From NCBI GenBank assembly GCA_030615605.1, contig JAUWYY010000003.1, forward strand, positions 124,001 through 188,000: a stretch of 64,000 nucleotides of DNA. Reading direction: 5' to 3'. Numbering within the stretch: position 1 is the first letter of the stretch; the number at the start of each line of letters is the position of its first letter. Source of the DNA: a bacterium. GTDB taxonomy: Bacteria > Armatimonadota > Zipacnadia > Zipacnadales > Zipacnadaceae. The notes under the pieces were generated by a model. That model had not been told where the DNA came from and made no database searches. It was given only the letters and a program-made list of their open reading frames with translations. Positions 9,058 to 17,312 of this stretch are shown here, piece after piece. A program made the position numbers and the translations under genes.

Positions 9058-10368
9058 TTGGCGTTTGACGACCAGATAGTCATTGGCCGTGGAGAGATTA
9101 CGCTGGAGCCGGAGCGGACAGTGCTGGTCGGCATCGAGGACTATTCGGGCGCCAGCCACTCAGCAATGCAGGAGCTGCTGCAACTGGTGCGGGCCGCCGG
9201 CGCCTCAGTGGTGGATGTGATTACCCAGACCCGCAGGAAGCCGCACCAGGCTACGTATGTGGGAAAGGGCAAGCTGGAGGAGATCAGAGAGGCAGTCAAG
9301 GCCAATGAGGCGGATATGGTGGTTTTCAATGCCACCCTCAGACCAGCTCAAATCAACAATATCTTGGACGTGCTTGAGGAGTGGAAGGTGCTGGATCGGG
9401 TGGAGCTAATCCTGGATGTATTTGCCCAGCACGCCCGCACCCGCGAAGGCAAGCTGCAAGTGGAACTGGCTCAACTTACCTATCTGCTGCCACGCCTGGT
9501 CGGCCACGGGAAGATGATGTCGCGGATCGGCGGAGGGCGCGTTTTGGGCATCGGCGTGCGCGGGCCCGGTGAGACCAAGTTAGAGACCGACCGGCGCCAA
9601 CTGCGCCATCGTATCACTCAAGTCCGCCGTGAATTGGAAGAGGTAGCAAGCCGCCGGGATACCGAGCGGGAGGCACGTCGCCGCTCGGGCTTGCCGACAA
9701 TCAGTATCGTCGGCTACACTAACGCCGGCAAGTCGAGTCTGCTCAACGCGCTGGTTGGCTCACAGGAGGTCGAGGCTCACGACCGTCTTTTCGAGACCCT
9801 CGACCCGACTACCCGGCGGATAGATTTAGGGGACGGCGTTAGGGCGCTGGCCAGCGATACTGTCGGTTTCCTGCGTAATCTGCCGCCCAATCTCATTGCA
9901 GCCTTCCGCTCCACGCTGGAGGAGGCGGTGGAGGCCGACATCATAGTTGAAGTAGTTGATGCCAGCAACCCGGAGGCATTGGAGCAGCACCGCGCCAGCC
10001 AGGAGATCCTCGAGCAATTGGAAGCGCTGGACAAGCCGTATGTCGCTGCTCTCAACAAGTGGGATCTGGTGGAGGAGCCGGAGGCCACCTGGCAACGGCT
10101 CAAGCGGTTGCCCAATGCAATACCGCTGTCAGCAATCAGTGGAATGGGGCTGGAAGAATTGAGAGAATGCCTGCGCGAACTGGTCCGCAAGCGGCGCACC
10201 GCAGCGACGATTCGCCTGCCCTATGATCACCTGGACCTGCTGGATGTGATCCACAAACGGGGCCACGTACTCAGTCAGGAATATCAATCGGACTACGTGG
10301 AAGCACAGATCGAAGTGGACCCAGAGATATTGGGCAAGCTGGAGCGCTTTGTCGTGGCCGAAAGCTGA
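9058..10368 (+). CDS. hflX: HflX-type ribosome-associated GTPase
   Basis: 436 residues. The HflX N-terminal nucleotide-binding domain covers about 1-180 (TYVGKGKLEEI, VVFNATLRPAQINN, LDVFAQHARTREGKLQVELAQL), followed by the glycine-rich RIGGGRVLGIGVRGPGETKLETDRR linker helix region and a G domain with GYTNAGKSS (G1, near 219), DTVGFLRNLP (G3) and NKWDL (G4). HflX splits stalled or hibernating ribosomes. The TTG at 9058 is preferred because GAGGAGG lies nine bases upstream; a GTG at 9040 would bury that site inside the gene. Confidence 0.95.
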   Translation: MAFDDQIVIGRGEITLEPERTVLVGIEDYSGASHSAMQELLQLVRAAGASVVDVITQTRRKPHQATYVGKGKLEEIREAVKANEADMVVFNATLRPAQINNILDVLEEWKVLDRVELILDVFAQHARTREGKLQVELAQLTYLLPRLVGHGKMMSRIGGGRVLGIGVRGPGETKLETDRRQLRHRITQVRRELEEVASRRDTEREARRRSGLPTISIVGYTNAGKSSLLNALVGSQEVEAHDRLFETLDPTTRRIDLGDGVRALASDTVGFLRNLPPNLIAAFRSTLEEAVEADIIVEVVDASNPEALEQHRASQEILEQLEALDKPYVAALNKWDLVEEPEATWQRLKRLPNAIPLSAISGMGLEELRECLRELVRKRRTAATIRLPYDHLDLLDVIHKRGHVLSQEYQSDYVEAQIEVDPEILGKLERFVVAES

Positions 10369-10646
10369 CTGTGGAGCCGCCTGAGCGCAACTAAGCGCAG
10401 CATTAGTTGCTTGTTCGTTGTCGGCCGTCACCAATTTACGTTGTTCCCCCCCAATTCTGGGTAGCGCTGGTCTCACCAGCTCGCGGAGTTCTTCACCGAC
10501 CTGGCTCCCAATCCCGCAGAAGTCTTTTCCCGGCAGGAGGTATTGGTACTATTCATGGACAATATATGACTACGCCGCTGTGAATTATGTGCAGTACCAC
10601 GGAGCACAAGTGGTAAGCTCTTATAACTTAGTCGAGGTGATTCTGC

Positions 10647-13088
10647 TTGAGCATCAATGATTTTGAAGTTTCTTTCCAGAAGCTACGCTGGGTATGCGAC
10701 CCAGCCAGCCTGGGAATAGAGAGTACCGCTGAACTGGAGCCGGCTGTCGAGCCGATCGGCCAGGAGCGAGCTGTGGCAGCGGTTGATTTCGGGGCGACTA
10801 TTCCCAGTGAGGGCTACAACGTTTTTGTGCTGGGGCCGGTGGGCTCCGGCCGGACGACACTCACCCGCCAGACTCTGGCGGCGGCTGCCGCAGAGCGGCC
10901 GGCACCTACCGATTGGTGTTACGCGTACAACTTCCACGATCCGCGGTCGCCGGTGGCCCTGCAGTTGGACCCTGGCGACGGCTGGCGACTGGCTCAGGAT
11001 GTTGATGAGCTTATTGAAGACATAACCCAGGCTATCGAGCACGTCTTCGACAGCGACGAATATCAGGACCAGCGCGACGAACTGCTGCGCGAATTCCGCG
11101 AAGAGCGCAGCCGGGAGATGCATGCCTTCGAGAAGGAGGCTGAGCAGGCCGGTTTTACCCTGGGGCGCAGCTCCAGCGGTCTGATTGTCGCTCCTGCTCC
11201 TAACGGTGAGGTAATGACGCCGGAAGAATACGAACAGATGAGTGAAGAAGAGCGCAAAGACCTGGACAAAAAGCGCGAGCAACTGCAGGACGTCCTGGTG
11301 GATCTTATGCAGGACCTGCGCCGTCGCGAGAAGGAAGCCCGTAAAGCGCTGCGGCAACTGGATCGCCAGACTATCCAGTTCGCCACCGACCACTTAATTG
11401 ACGAACTGGTCCAAGAATACAAGAAATACGAAGCAGTAGCGGAACATTTCCAGCAGATGAAACACGACCTGGTGGAGAATGTCGCTCGTTTTCGCGAAAC
11501 CGAAGAACATAGCTCCCCGTTTCCCGTTCCCGAGGCCTTTATCACCGGTGCCCGCACACCCTGCGAACGATATTGCATCAACACGCTAGTCACCAACGAA
11601 GAACTAAAGGGTGCACCGATAGTCCTTGAGATGAACCCGACCATTGATAACCTAACCGGTGAGATCGAATACCAGACGCGGATGGGAGCGCTGATCACCG
11701 ATTTCACTATGATCAAGCCGGGCGCGCTGCACCGGGCCAACGGCGGCTATCTTATCCTGGAGGCGGAGGCAGTATTGCGTCGTCCCTTCGCCTGGGAAGC
11801 TCTGAAGCGCTGCCTGAAAGACGGGCAGATCAGAATCGAGTCCCTCCAGGACCAGATGCGACTGATCTCTACGGTCAGCCTTGAGCCCAAGCCCATTCCG
11901 CTTGATGTCAAGGTGGTGCTCATTGGCACTCCCCTAATCTATTACCTGCTGTATGCTTATGACGACGAGTTCGGCAAGCTATTCAAGGTCAAGGCTGACT
12001 TCAACACTATTATGGAGCGCAGTGAGGAGACGATTCAGGCATACACTCGCTTTATCGCGACAAAGTGCCAGGAAGAGGATCTGCCGCCGTTCTCTGCCGC
12101 AGCAGCAGCCAAGATTGTTGAGCACGGCGTGCGCACTGCCTCTGACCAGGAGAAGCTGACCACCAGATTTGTTGATGTGCTGGACCTGGTGCGCGAATCA
12201 GCTTACTGGGCCGACCGTAATGGCAATGGAGAGCTGGTGCAGGCCGAAGATGTCCAGAATGCCCTGGAGCAGTTTATCTGGCGGTCTAACCGCGTCGAAG
12301 AGCGCCTGCTGGAGTTGATTGAGCAAGGGACGCTGTTTATCGAGACCGAAGGCGAGGTCCTCGGCCAGATAAACGGCTTGCAGATCGCTGTGCTAGGCGA
12401 CTACACCATTGGCATGCCTACTCGTATTACCGCTCGCAGCTCGCTGGGCACCGCAGGAATTGTTAATATCGAGCGCGAGGTAGAGCTGTCTGGACCGATT
12501 CATAGCAAAGGTGTTCTGATACTCAGCGGCTACCTGCGGCAGAAGTATGCCTCCGACCAGCCCCTGTCCTGTGCCGCCAGCATCAGCTTTGAACAGAGCT
12601 ATAGCCAGGTCGAGGGAGACAGCGCCTCCTGTGCCGAGCTGATTGCCCTACTTTCCAGCATTGGAGGCGTTCCCGTCCGCCAGGACATTGCAGTCACTGG
12701 ATCGGTGGATCAACACGGCTCGGTCCAGGCCATCGGCGGGGTCACTCGGAAGATTGAGGGCTTCTTTGCAGCCTGCAAGATCAAGGGTCTCACTGGCGAG
12801 CAGGGCGTCGTGATCCCCACTGCCAATGTGCGCAACATAATGCTGCGCGAAGAGGTCGTCGAGGCAGTCGAAGCCGGCCAATTCCACATCTGGGCGGTGC
12901 AGACCGTTGACGAGGCGCTCGAGATCCTGACTGGTATGCCGGCGGGCGAGGTGGACGAGGCAGGCAATTACCCCGAAGGTACTGTGCACCACGCAGTTCA
13001 AGATCGCCTACACCAGATGGCTCAGACGCTCAGGGAATATGGCCGTGGCGCTGCGAAAGAGGCCAAAGAGGACTCGCAGAGTTCATAA
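10647..13088 (+). CDS. Lon-like ATP-dependent protease (AAA_32 plus Lon C-terminal domain)
   Basis: 813 residues. The P-loop GPVGSGRTT is near residue 62, with Arg in the usual Lys position, as is common in this Lon-related family. A long coiled insertion follows (about 140-270, many EEER and KEARK runs). The AAA_32-type core includes INTLVTNEELKGAPIV and LHRANGGYLILEAE. The C-terminal protease domain carries the Ser-Lys dyad: Ser659 in GDSASCAE and Lys702 in GGVTRKIEGFF. This is not canonical LonA, since there is no Lon substrate-binding N-domain. TTG start with GAGGTGAT at the right distance. The 278 bp upstream contain no supported gene. Confidence 0.93.
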   Translation: MSINDFEVSFQKLRWVCDPASLGIESTAELEPAVEPIGQERAVAAVDFGATIPSEGYNVFVLGPVGSGRTTLTRQTLAAAAAERPAPTDWCYAYNFHDPRSPVALQLDPGDGWRLAQDVDELIEDITQAIEHVFDSDEYQDQRDELLREFREERSREMHAFEKEAEQAGFTLGRSSSGLIVAPAPNGEVMTPEEYEQMSEEERKDLDKKREQLQDVLVDLMQDLRRREKEARKALRQLDRQTIQFATDHLIDELVQEYKKYEAVAEHFQQMKHDLVENVARFRETEEHSSPFPVPEAFITGARTPCERYCINTLVTNEELKGAPIVLEMNPTIDNLTGEIEYQTRMGALITDFTMIKPGALHRANGGYLILEAEAVLRRPFAWEALKRCLKDGQIRIESLQDQMRLISTVSLEPKPIPLDVKVVLIGTPLIYYLLYAYDDEFGKLFKVKADFNTIMERSEETIQAYTRFIATKCQEEDLPPFSAAAAAKIVEHGVRTASDQEKLTTRFVDVLDLVRESAYWADRNGNGELVQAEDVQNALEQFIWRSNRVEERLLELIEQGTLFIETEGEVLGQINGLQIAVLGDYTIGMPTRITARSSLGTAGIVNIEREVELSGPIHSKGVLILSGYLRQKYASDQPLSCAASISFEQSYSQVEGDSASCAELIALLSSIGGVPVRQDIAVTGSVDQHGSVQAIGGVTRKIEGFFAACKIKGLTGEQGVVIPTANVRNIMLREEVVEAVEAGQFHIWAVQTVDEALEILTGMPAGEVDEAGNYPEGTVHHAVQDRLHQMAQTLREYGRGAAKEAKEDSQSS

Positions 13089-13326
13089 ACGGATTTTGCG
13101 GAAAACTGACTATCATAACCCGCGCCCAACACTCCTGATCCCGCCCGAGGCTCACACAGGGTCGGTTGTCCAACTCAACCGCCTGCGGTCAGAGCGGGAC
13201 AGGACGGCAATACCCGGCCGGTTCCAGTTTCTTCGAATCCCGCCAATTTCTCTCAGCGCCGGGCGCTGGCTCAGACACTCCCCATCAGCTTTGCCGCCGT
13301 ATGCTGTGGATGAAACAAGATGACTC

Positions 13327-14742
13327 ATGACTGACAACGAGCATCCGCAACTTATCGGCAGCATCAGGGAGCTGCTGGAGGTGCGGCGACGCTGCCCGTG
13401 TGGGCGTGTTCATGAGACTCCCACCCAACGGGTATTCATCGGTAGAGATGCGCTTGACCAGCTTCCGCAGATGCTCACCGAGCTGAACCTGACAGGCACG
13501 GCCCTAGTGGTGGCGGACAGCGCTACATTCAACGCTGCCGGCGAGCAGACTCTTAGCATACTTCGCCAGGCTGGTGGTGATGTTGGGGAGCTATTAGTTG
13601 AACCAGAGTCAGGAGAGAGCCAGATCGAAGCCACCGAGGTACCGGTTCAGTTGGTTCAGCAGGAAGCTGCCGACTGCGATTATCTGGTGGCAGTTGGCAG
13701 TGGGACAATAAACGATATTGCCAAGGCGGCTTCAACGCAGCTAGGGATGCCCTACGTGGCGGTGGCCACGGCTGCCTCTATGACCGGGTATTCATCGGGC
13801 CTCGCTGCTGTGACCGTCGCCGCGATCAAGCAAACAGTCCCGGCCATCCCGCCGCTAGCTATTATTGCCGACACCGAGGTAATCACCACTGCTCCTCGAC
13901 AGATGCGCGCCGCCGGCGTCGGTGACCTGGTCTCACGGTCCTCCAGCGGCACCGACTGGAAGCTGGCCTCCCTCCTGCGGGGAGACTATTTCTGTCCCTG
14001 GGTCGCCCAGCTTGCTGAGTCGGCCGATCAACAGTGCCGCCAAGCCGTCGGCCAAATCCGCCAGGGCAAGCGAGATGCCCTGGAACTGTTGATGAGCGGG
14101 CTGCTGCTGGCGGGGATTGCCATCACGATGGCCCAAACCTCTGCCCCTGCATCGGGCGGAGGGCACCTGATCTCTCACTACTGGGATATGACCGCCACAG
14201 CTCGCGGCCGGCACCACGGCCTCCACGGCCTGCAGGTCGCGCTCGGTGATCTGATCTGCACCGCTCTCTACGAGAAGCTCTGGCCCCGTATCGGAGAGAC
14301 TGACGTGGACAAGCTGGTGGCCACACGCCTGCCAGCGGCAGAGTTCGCCCGCCAGACTCGCGAATATTATGCGCCCCTCATCGGGCCGGAAGCCGCGCAG
14401 CAGATAGCTCAGATCGCAACCAGCAAGTACGCCACAGGCGACCAGTTGCGCAGGCAACTGGCGCGGATAGTGAGTAAACCGGACAGAATGTGGGCCCAAC
14501 TGGAGCCGCTGTTTACCCCCGGGCAGCAGCTCAGAGAGCTATTCGACAACGCGGGTCTGCCCCGGACCGTCGGCGAGTGCGGTATCAGCCCCGAGGAGGT
14601 AGCGTGTGCCTACGGCTTTGCCAGCCGGCTCCGCGAACGCTACACGGTGCTGGATCTGGCCTATGACCTGGGGCTGCTTGAGGAATTGCGCGAAGAGGTG
14701 TTCGCCGAGGCTGGGGTAATTAGCCAGACAGTCGCGCAGTAG
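13327..14742 (+). CDS. sn-glycerol-1-phosphate dehydrogenase
   Basis: 471 residues. Iron/zinc-dependent dehydrogenase fold of the G1P dehydrogenase (EgsA/AraM) group: VAVGSGTINDIAK (nucleotide-binding loop) near residue 120, VATAASMTGYSS, then metal ligands in AGVGDL, SGGGHLISHYWDM and HHGLHGLQVALG. It makes glycerol-1-phosphate from DHAP, the stereoisomer that archaea use for ether lipids; bacterial AraM enzymes also exist. An N-terminal segment with CPCGRVHE might add a small metal site. No geranylgeranylglyceryl phosphate synthase gene is in the window. The ATG at 13327 has only a weak upstream AAGATGA. Confidence 0.88.
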   Translation: MTDNEHPQLIGSIRELLEVRRRCPCGRVHETPTQRVFIGRDALDQLPQMLTELNLTGTALVVADSATFNAAGEQTLSILRQAGGDVGELLVEPESGESQIEATEVPVQLVQQEAADCDYLVAVGSGTINDIAKAASTQLGMPYVAVATAASMTGYSSGLAAVTVAAIKQTVPAIPPLAIIADTEVITTAPRQMRAAGVGDLVSRSSSGTDWKLASLLRGDYFCPWVAQLAESADQQCRQAVGQIRQGKRDALELLMSGLLLAGIAITMAQTSAPASGGGHLISHYWDMTATARGRHHGLHGLQVALGDLICTALYEKLWPRIGETDVDKLVATRLPAAEFARQTREYYAPLIGPEAAQQIAQIATSKYATGDQLRRQLARIVSKPDRMWAQLEPLFTPGQQLRELFDNAGLPRTVGECGISPEEVACAYGFASRLRERYTVLDLAYDLGLLEELREEVFAEAGVISQTVAQ

Positions 14743-14782
14743 CACTGGCGGCCAACTACCCAATGTGGTATGTGATGGCAAT

Positions 14783-14802
14783 AGCACACAATCTCGTGTG
14801 CT
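14783..14802. repeat. Hairpin downstream of the G1P dehydrogenase gene
   Basis: Perfect 7-bp inverted repeat AGCACAC/GTGTGCT around AATCTC, 40 bp past the stop codon. There is no T-run on either side, so termination is uncertain. Confidence 0.35.
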
Positions 14803-14864
14803 GGCGAACCACTTACAGCCAGGCCGAAGCTGGTGGAGCGCCCTGCATTATTGAGTGGATTTGG

Positions 14865-14893
14865 TTGACTGCTTGCGGGCTTTCTGATAGGAT
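14865..14893 (+). promoter_or_regulatory. Sigma70-type promoter for the HNH endonuclease gene, very close to the start codon
   Basis: TTGACT (14865-14870), 17-base spacer, TAGGAT (14888-14893). Transcription would begin at about 14900, only a few bases before the ATG at 14903, and no ribosome-binding site precedes that ATG. The mRNA is predicted to be leaderless or nearly so. Confidence 0.7.
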
Positions 14894-14902
14894 TAAGATG
14901 AT

Positions 14903-15448
14903 ATGAGTAACGGCAATGCCGATGGCCGAGTACTGCTATTGAATCAGAACTACGAACCGCTCAATATCTGCCGCTGGCAGCGAGCGATAACGCTGGTCTA
15001 TCTGGATAAGGCAGTGATGGTGGAAGCCGACTCGCGGACACTCCACTCGCCCTCTATGACCATGCGGATGCCGTCGGTGGTGCGACTGGTGCGCTACATT
15101 CGCCGGCCGTTGCCCGAGATAAGGCTTTCTCGGCAGAGTCTGATGGAGCGGGACAGCTACACCTGCCAGTACTGCGGCAAAAAAGGCCGAGATCTGACGG
15201 TTGATCACGTTATTCCGCGTGAGCGCGGTGGCCGCCACGAATGGAGTAATCTGGTGGCTTGCTGCATGGACTGTAACAACCGCAAAGGCAATCGGACTCC
15301 GCGCGAGACCGGCCTGAGCCTGCTCCAACAGCCCCAACAACCGCGCTTCATCCCCTACTTGAGCTTCTCGGCGATGCGCCAGGCGCTTGGTAACGAAGTC
15401 TGGCGCGACTACCTCGAACCGTTTGCCCCTCACCTGATCCCCGAATAG
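14903..15448 (+). CDS. HNH endonuclease family protein
   Basis: 181 residues. The N-terminal part (VLLLNQNYEPLNICRWQRAITLVYLDKA) and the region with MPSVVRLVRYIRRP match the widespread single-copy HNH proteins seen in many bacterial chromosomes. The nuclease core has CQYCGKKG, then LTVDHVIPRERGG (DH of the HNH), then WSNLVACCMDCNNRKGNRTP, giving two CxxC zinc knuckles. Family biology is poorly understood; these genes are chromosomal and not tied to a mobile intron here. Start chosen at the ATG next to the predicted transcription start. Confidence 0.9.
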   Translation: MSNGNADGRVLLLNQNYEPLNICRWQRAITLVYLDKAVMVEADSRTLHSPSMTMRMPSVVRLVRYIRRPLPEIRLSRQSLMERDSYTCQYCGKKGRDLTVDHVIPRERGGRHEWSNLVACCMDCNNRKGNRTPRETGLSLLQQPQQPRFIPYLSFSAMRQALGNEVWRDYLEPFAPHLIPE

Positions 15449-15501
15449 TGGCAGAGGCCAAGCCCCGTAGGCAGTCGAGTTCTGCCAGCGCCCCGTTCGT
15501 T

Positions 15502-15609
15502 CTATGTCAGTTGGCCCGCAAAGGCCTGTTCGTAGCGCTTGTACAGGTGCATCTGAAGCTGAATCTCTACGTCGTACCAGCCGTCAAAATACGGCCCAAA
15601 TGTTTTCAT
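15502..15609 (-). CDS. Small 35-residue protein, unknown function
   Basis: A short frame on the minus strand: MKTFGPYFDGWYDVEIQLQM and a further 15 residues rich in Tyr, Lys and Gln, ending in TAG. The ATG has GAGGTGA 9 bases upstream, one of the clearer ribosome-binding sites in the area, and it begins 52 bp after the stop of the membrane glycosyltransferase gene on the same strand. Composition is protein-like, with aromatic residues spread through it. No recognised family. It could be translated as a small product of the glycosyltransferase transcript. Confidence 0.5.
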   Translation of the reverse strand: MKTFGPYFDGWYDVEIQLQMHLYKRYEQAFAGQLT

Positions 15610-15661
15610 AGTGCTTGTTCACCTCAGCTAAATATGCTATGCGGGAGTGGCTCATGGGAGT

Positions 15662-17212
15662 TTATGGCACGAACAGGTATAGCTTTATGTAGGCATCCCA
15701 TACCGGCTGGCGCAGCAGGCCGCTACGCCAGCGGCGGACAGCCGGCGAAAGCGGCTTGAAGTTGAATACTTGAACCTGGCTGGCTTTCTGGCCCAATTCG
15801 TCACGGATTTGAGTGGTCATCTGTCGCGGCAATTGTGCGCCACGGTCGCGGGCGACCAGCCAGATGCGCTGGCCACTTTGCGGAAATTGTTGGACCGGCT
15901 CCATATCCGCGACGGGTACAGGCAGCCGATACTCGATCATAGTTGTGTCGTCGGCCCAGTAACGGCGGAACGACGCATCGTAGCATTCGATAACCAAGTC
16001 ATCGGGCTGCCAGCGTGCCCGTACAGTGTCCACGACCTGCTGCCACGGGACATTGTAGGCGGGATTCAGGAACTGCTGGCCCGTGAAATAGTTGTGTATG
16101 CCGTATGAGTCGCCGACAAACACTATGGCCACCAGCACGCCGGCCAGCAGTGGGGCACGGAGAGCCTGAGCACCACGGGCCATTAGGATGTAGGCAAAGG
16201 GCAGGGCGAATAGCCCGACACTGGTCACGCGAACGATCGGTTCGGAGCGGGCTGCGGTGCTGAAGACGAGGGCGACTGCCATGATTGCTACGGGCCAGGT
16301 CCACAGCTTGAGCCACCGGCCAGGGGGGCGGTCGCCGCGCGCGCCGATAAATCCAGCCACCAGCAATATGGCACCAGCCAGGAAGACAGGGACAGTAATA
16401 TGGAAGCACCAGGGATGGGTATTCTCACCAACAATAGCTGCGTACACCGGCAGGCCCAGCTTGATACCAAGGCCGTACAGCGTCCCCTGCAGGTGAGCGG
16501 TTCGGGGAATACCAGAAACGGCGGAGAGCGAGTGAAGCAGCCTCATCGCCAGTGGGCAGAACGCCACAACAAGCAGGCACGCCGAGGCCAGCCAGCGGGG
16601 CAGATAGTTGGGTTGGTCGCGGCGGGCAACGCAAAACAGTAGCAGATAACCGGGCAGAAGCAGCAAGGCGGCAACGTAGTTGGCCCACAACAGTGCTGCG
16701 GCGGACAGACCCAACAGGATATAATGCCGCCAGCGGCCCACTGTTGCCGCCAGCAGTAGCAGGTAGGCGACCAGTAGAAAGAGGGCGGTAGTCATTGCGA
16801 AATAGCGGGCCGTGCGCAGGTACAGCAGCCCCAGCGGCGAGAGCACAAATAGCCACAGGGCCAGCAAATCGGCAGGCGACTCCAGCAGCCTGGAAGCCAG
16901 CAGCCAGACAAGCACCACTGCCAGCAGCGCCCACAGGATTGAAAACGAGCGCAGGGCCACGTCGCCGGGCCCGAAAACATCGCGCCAGTGCATCAGGAGC
17001 CAGTAGTAACTCGGAGGATGGAAGGCGTCCCAGTGAATATATTCGGGCTTGGCAATGTGCCCGGCGGTGATGCTTTCGTCAAGCCAGAAGTCAGGATGCC
17101 CCAGGTTTGACCACATAAGCGCAGCGAAGGTGACAAGCGCTGCCGTAACGGCGAGGGTCCGAAAGCTGGGGGTGGCAGCCAGTCGTGCCATTTGTCGCCG
17201 TAGACTGGTCAT
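15662..17212 (-). CDS. Integral membrane glycosyltransferase (family 39/PMT-like)
   Basis: 516 residues with about ten to eleven hydrophobic segments spread over residues 15-390. The first loop contains HPDFWLDESITAGHIAKPE, where GT-C glycosyltransferases such as ArnT and PMT carry an acidic DE motif, followed by HPPSYYWLLMHW. The soluble C-terminal tail (about 390-516) ends without a further helix. Such enzymes transfer a sugar from a polyprenyl-phosphate carrier on the outer face of the cytoplasmic membrane; donor and acceptor are not clear. Monocistronic or followed by the 35-residue gene. Confidence 0.75.
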   Translation of the reverse strand: MTSLRRQMARLAATPSFRTLAVTAALVTFAALMWSNLGHPDFWLDESITAGHIAKPEYIHWDAFHPPSYYWLLMHWRDVFGPGDVALRSFSILWALLAVVLVWLLASRLLESPADLLALWLFVLSPLGLLYLRTARYFAMTTALFLLVAYLLLLAATVGRWRHYILLGLSAAALLWANYVAALLLLPGYLLLFCVARRDQPNYLPRWLASACLLVVAFCPLAMRLLHSLSAVSGIPRTAHLQGTLYGLGIKLGLPVYAAIVGENTHPWCFHITVPVFLAGAILLVAGFIGARGDRPPGRWLKLWTWPVAIMAVALVFSTAARSEPIVRVTSVGLFALPFAYILMARGAQALRAPLLAGVLVAIVFVGDSYGIHNYFTGQQFLNPAYNVPWQQVVDTVRARWQPDDLVIECYDASFRRYWADDTTMIEYRLPVPVADMEPVQQFPQSGQRIWLVARDRGAQLPRQMTTQIRDELGQKASQVQVFNFKPLSPAVRRWRSGLLRQPVWDAYIKLYLFVP

Positions 17213-17312
17213 TATTGGAGACTATCCTTAGAGAGGCTGCCTCAGACTGCAAGCCCTTGCACACCATCGTCTCGAGTCCGGCAAATCGCCGACGTTGGGA
17301 CAGTGATGAGGA

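Noticed and set aside
10418-10660. Short frame before the Lon-like gene
   Set aside because: No ribosome-binding site at its start, low-complexity Ser/Pro/Tyr product, and it overlaps the Lon-like start. A nearby AGGAGG opens only a four-codon frame.
13220-13250. TTCGAATCCCGCC resembling a tRNA T-arm
   Set aside because: The flanking bases do not pair as a T-stem and no acceptor or anticodon stem can be drawn.
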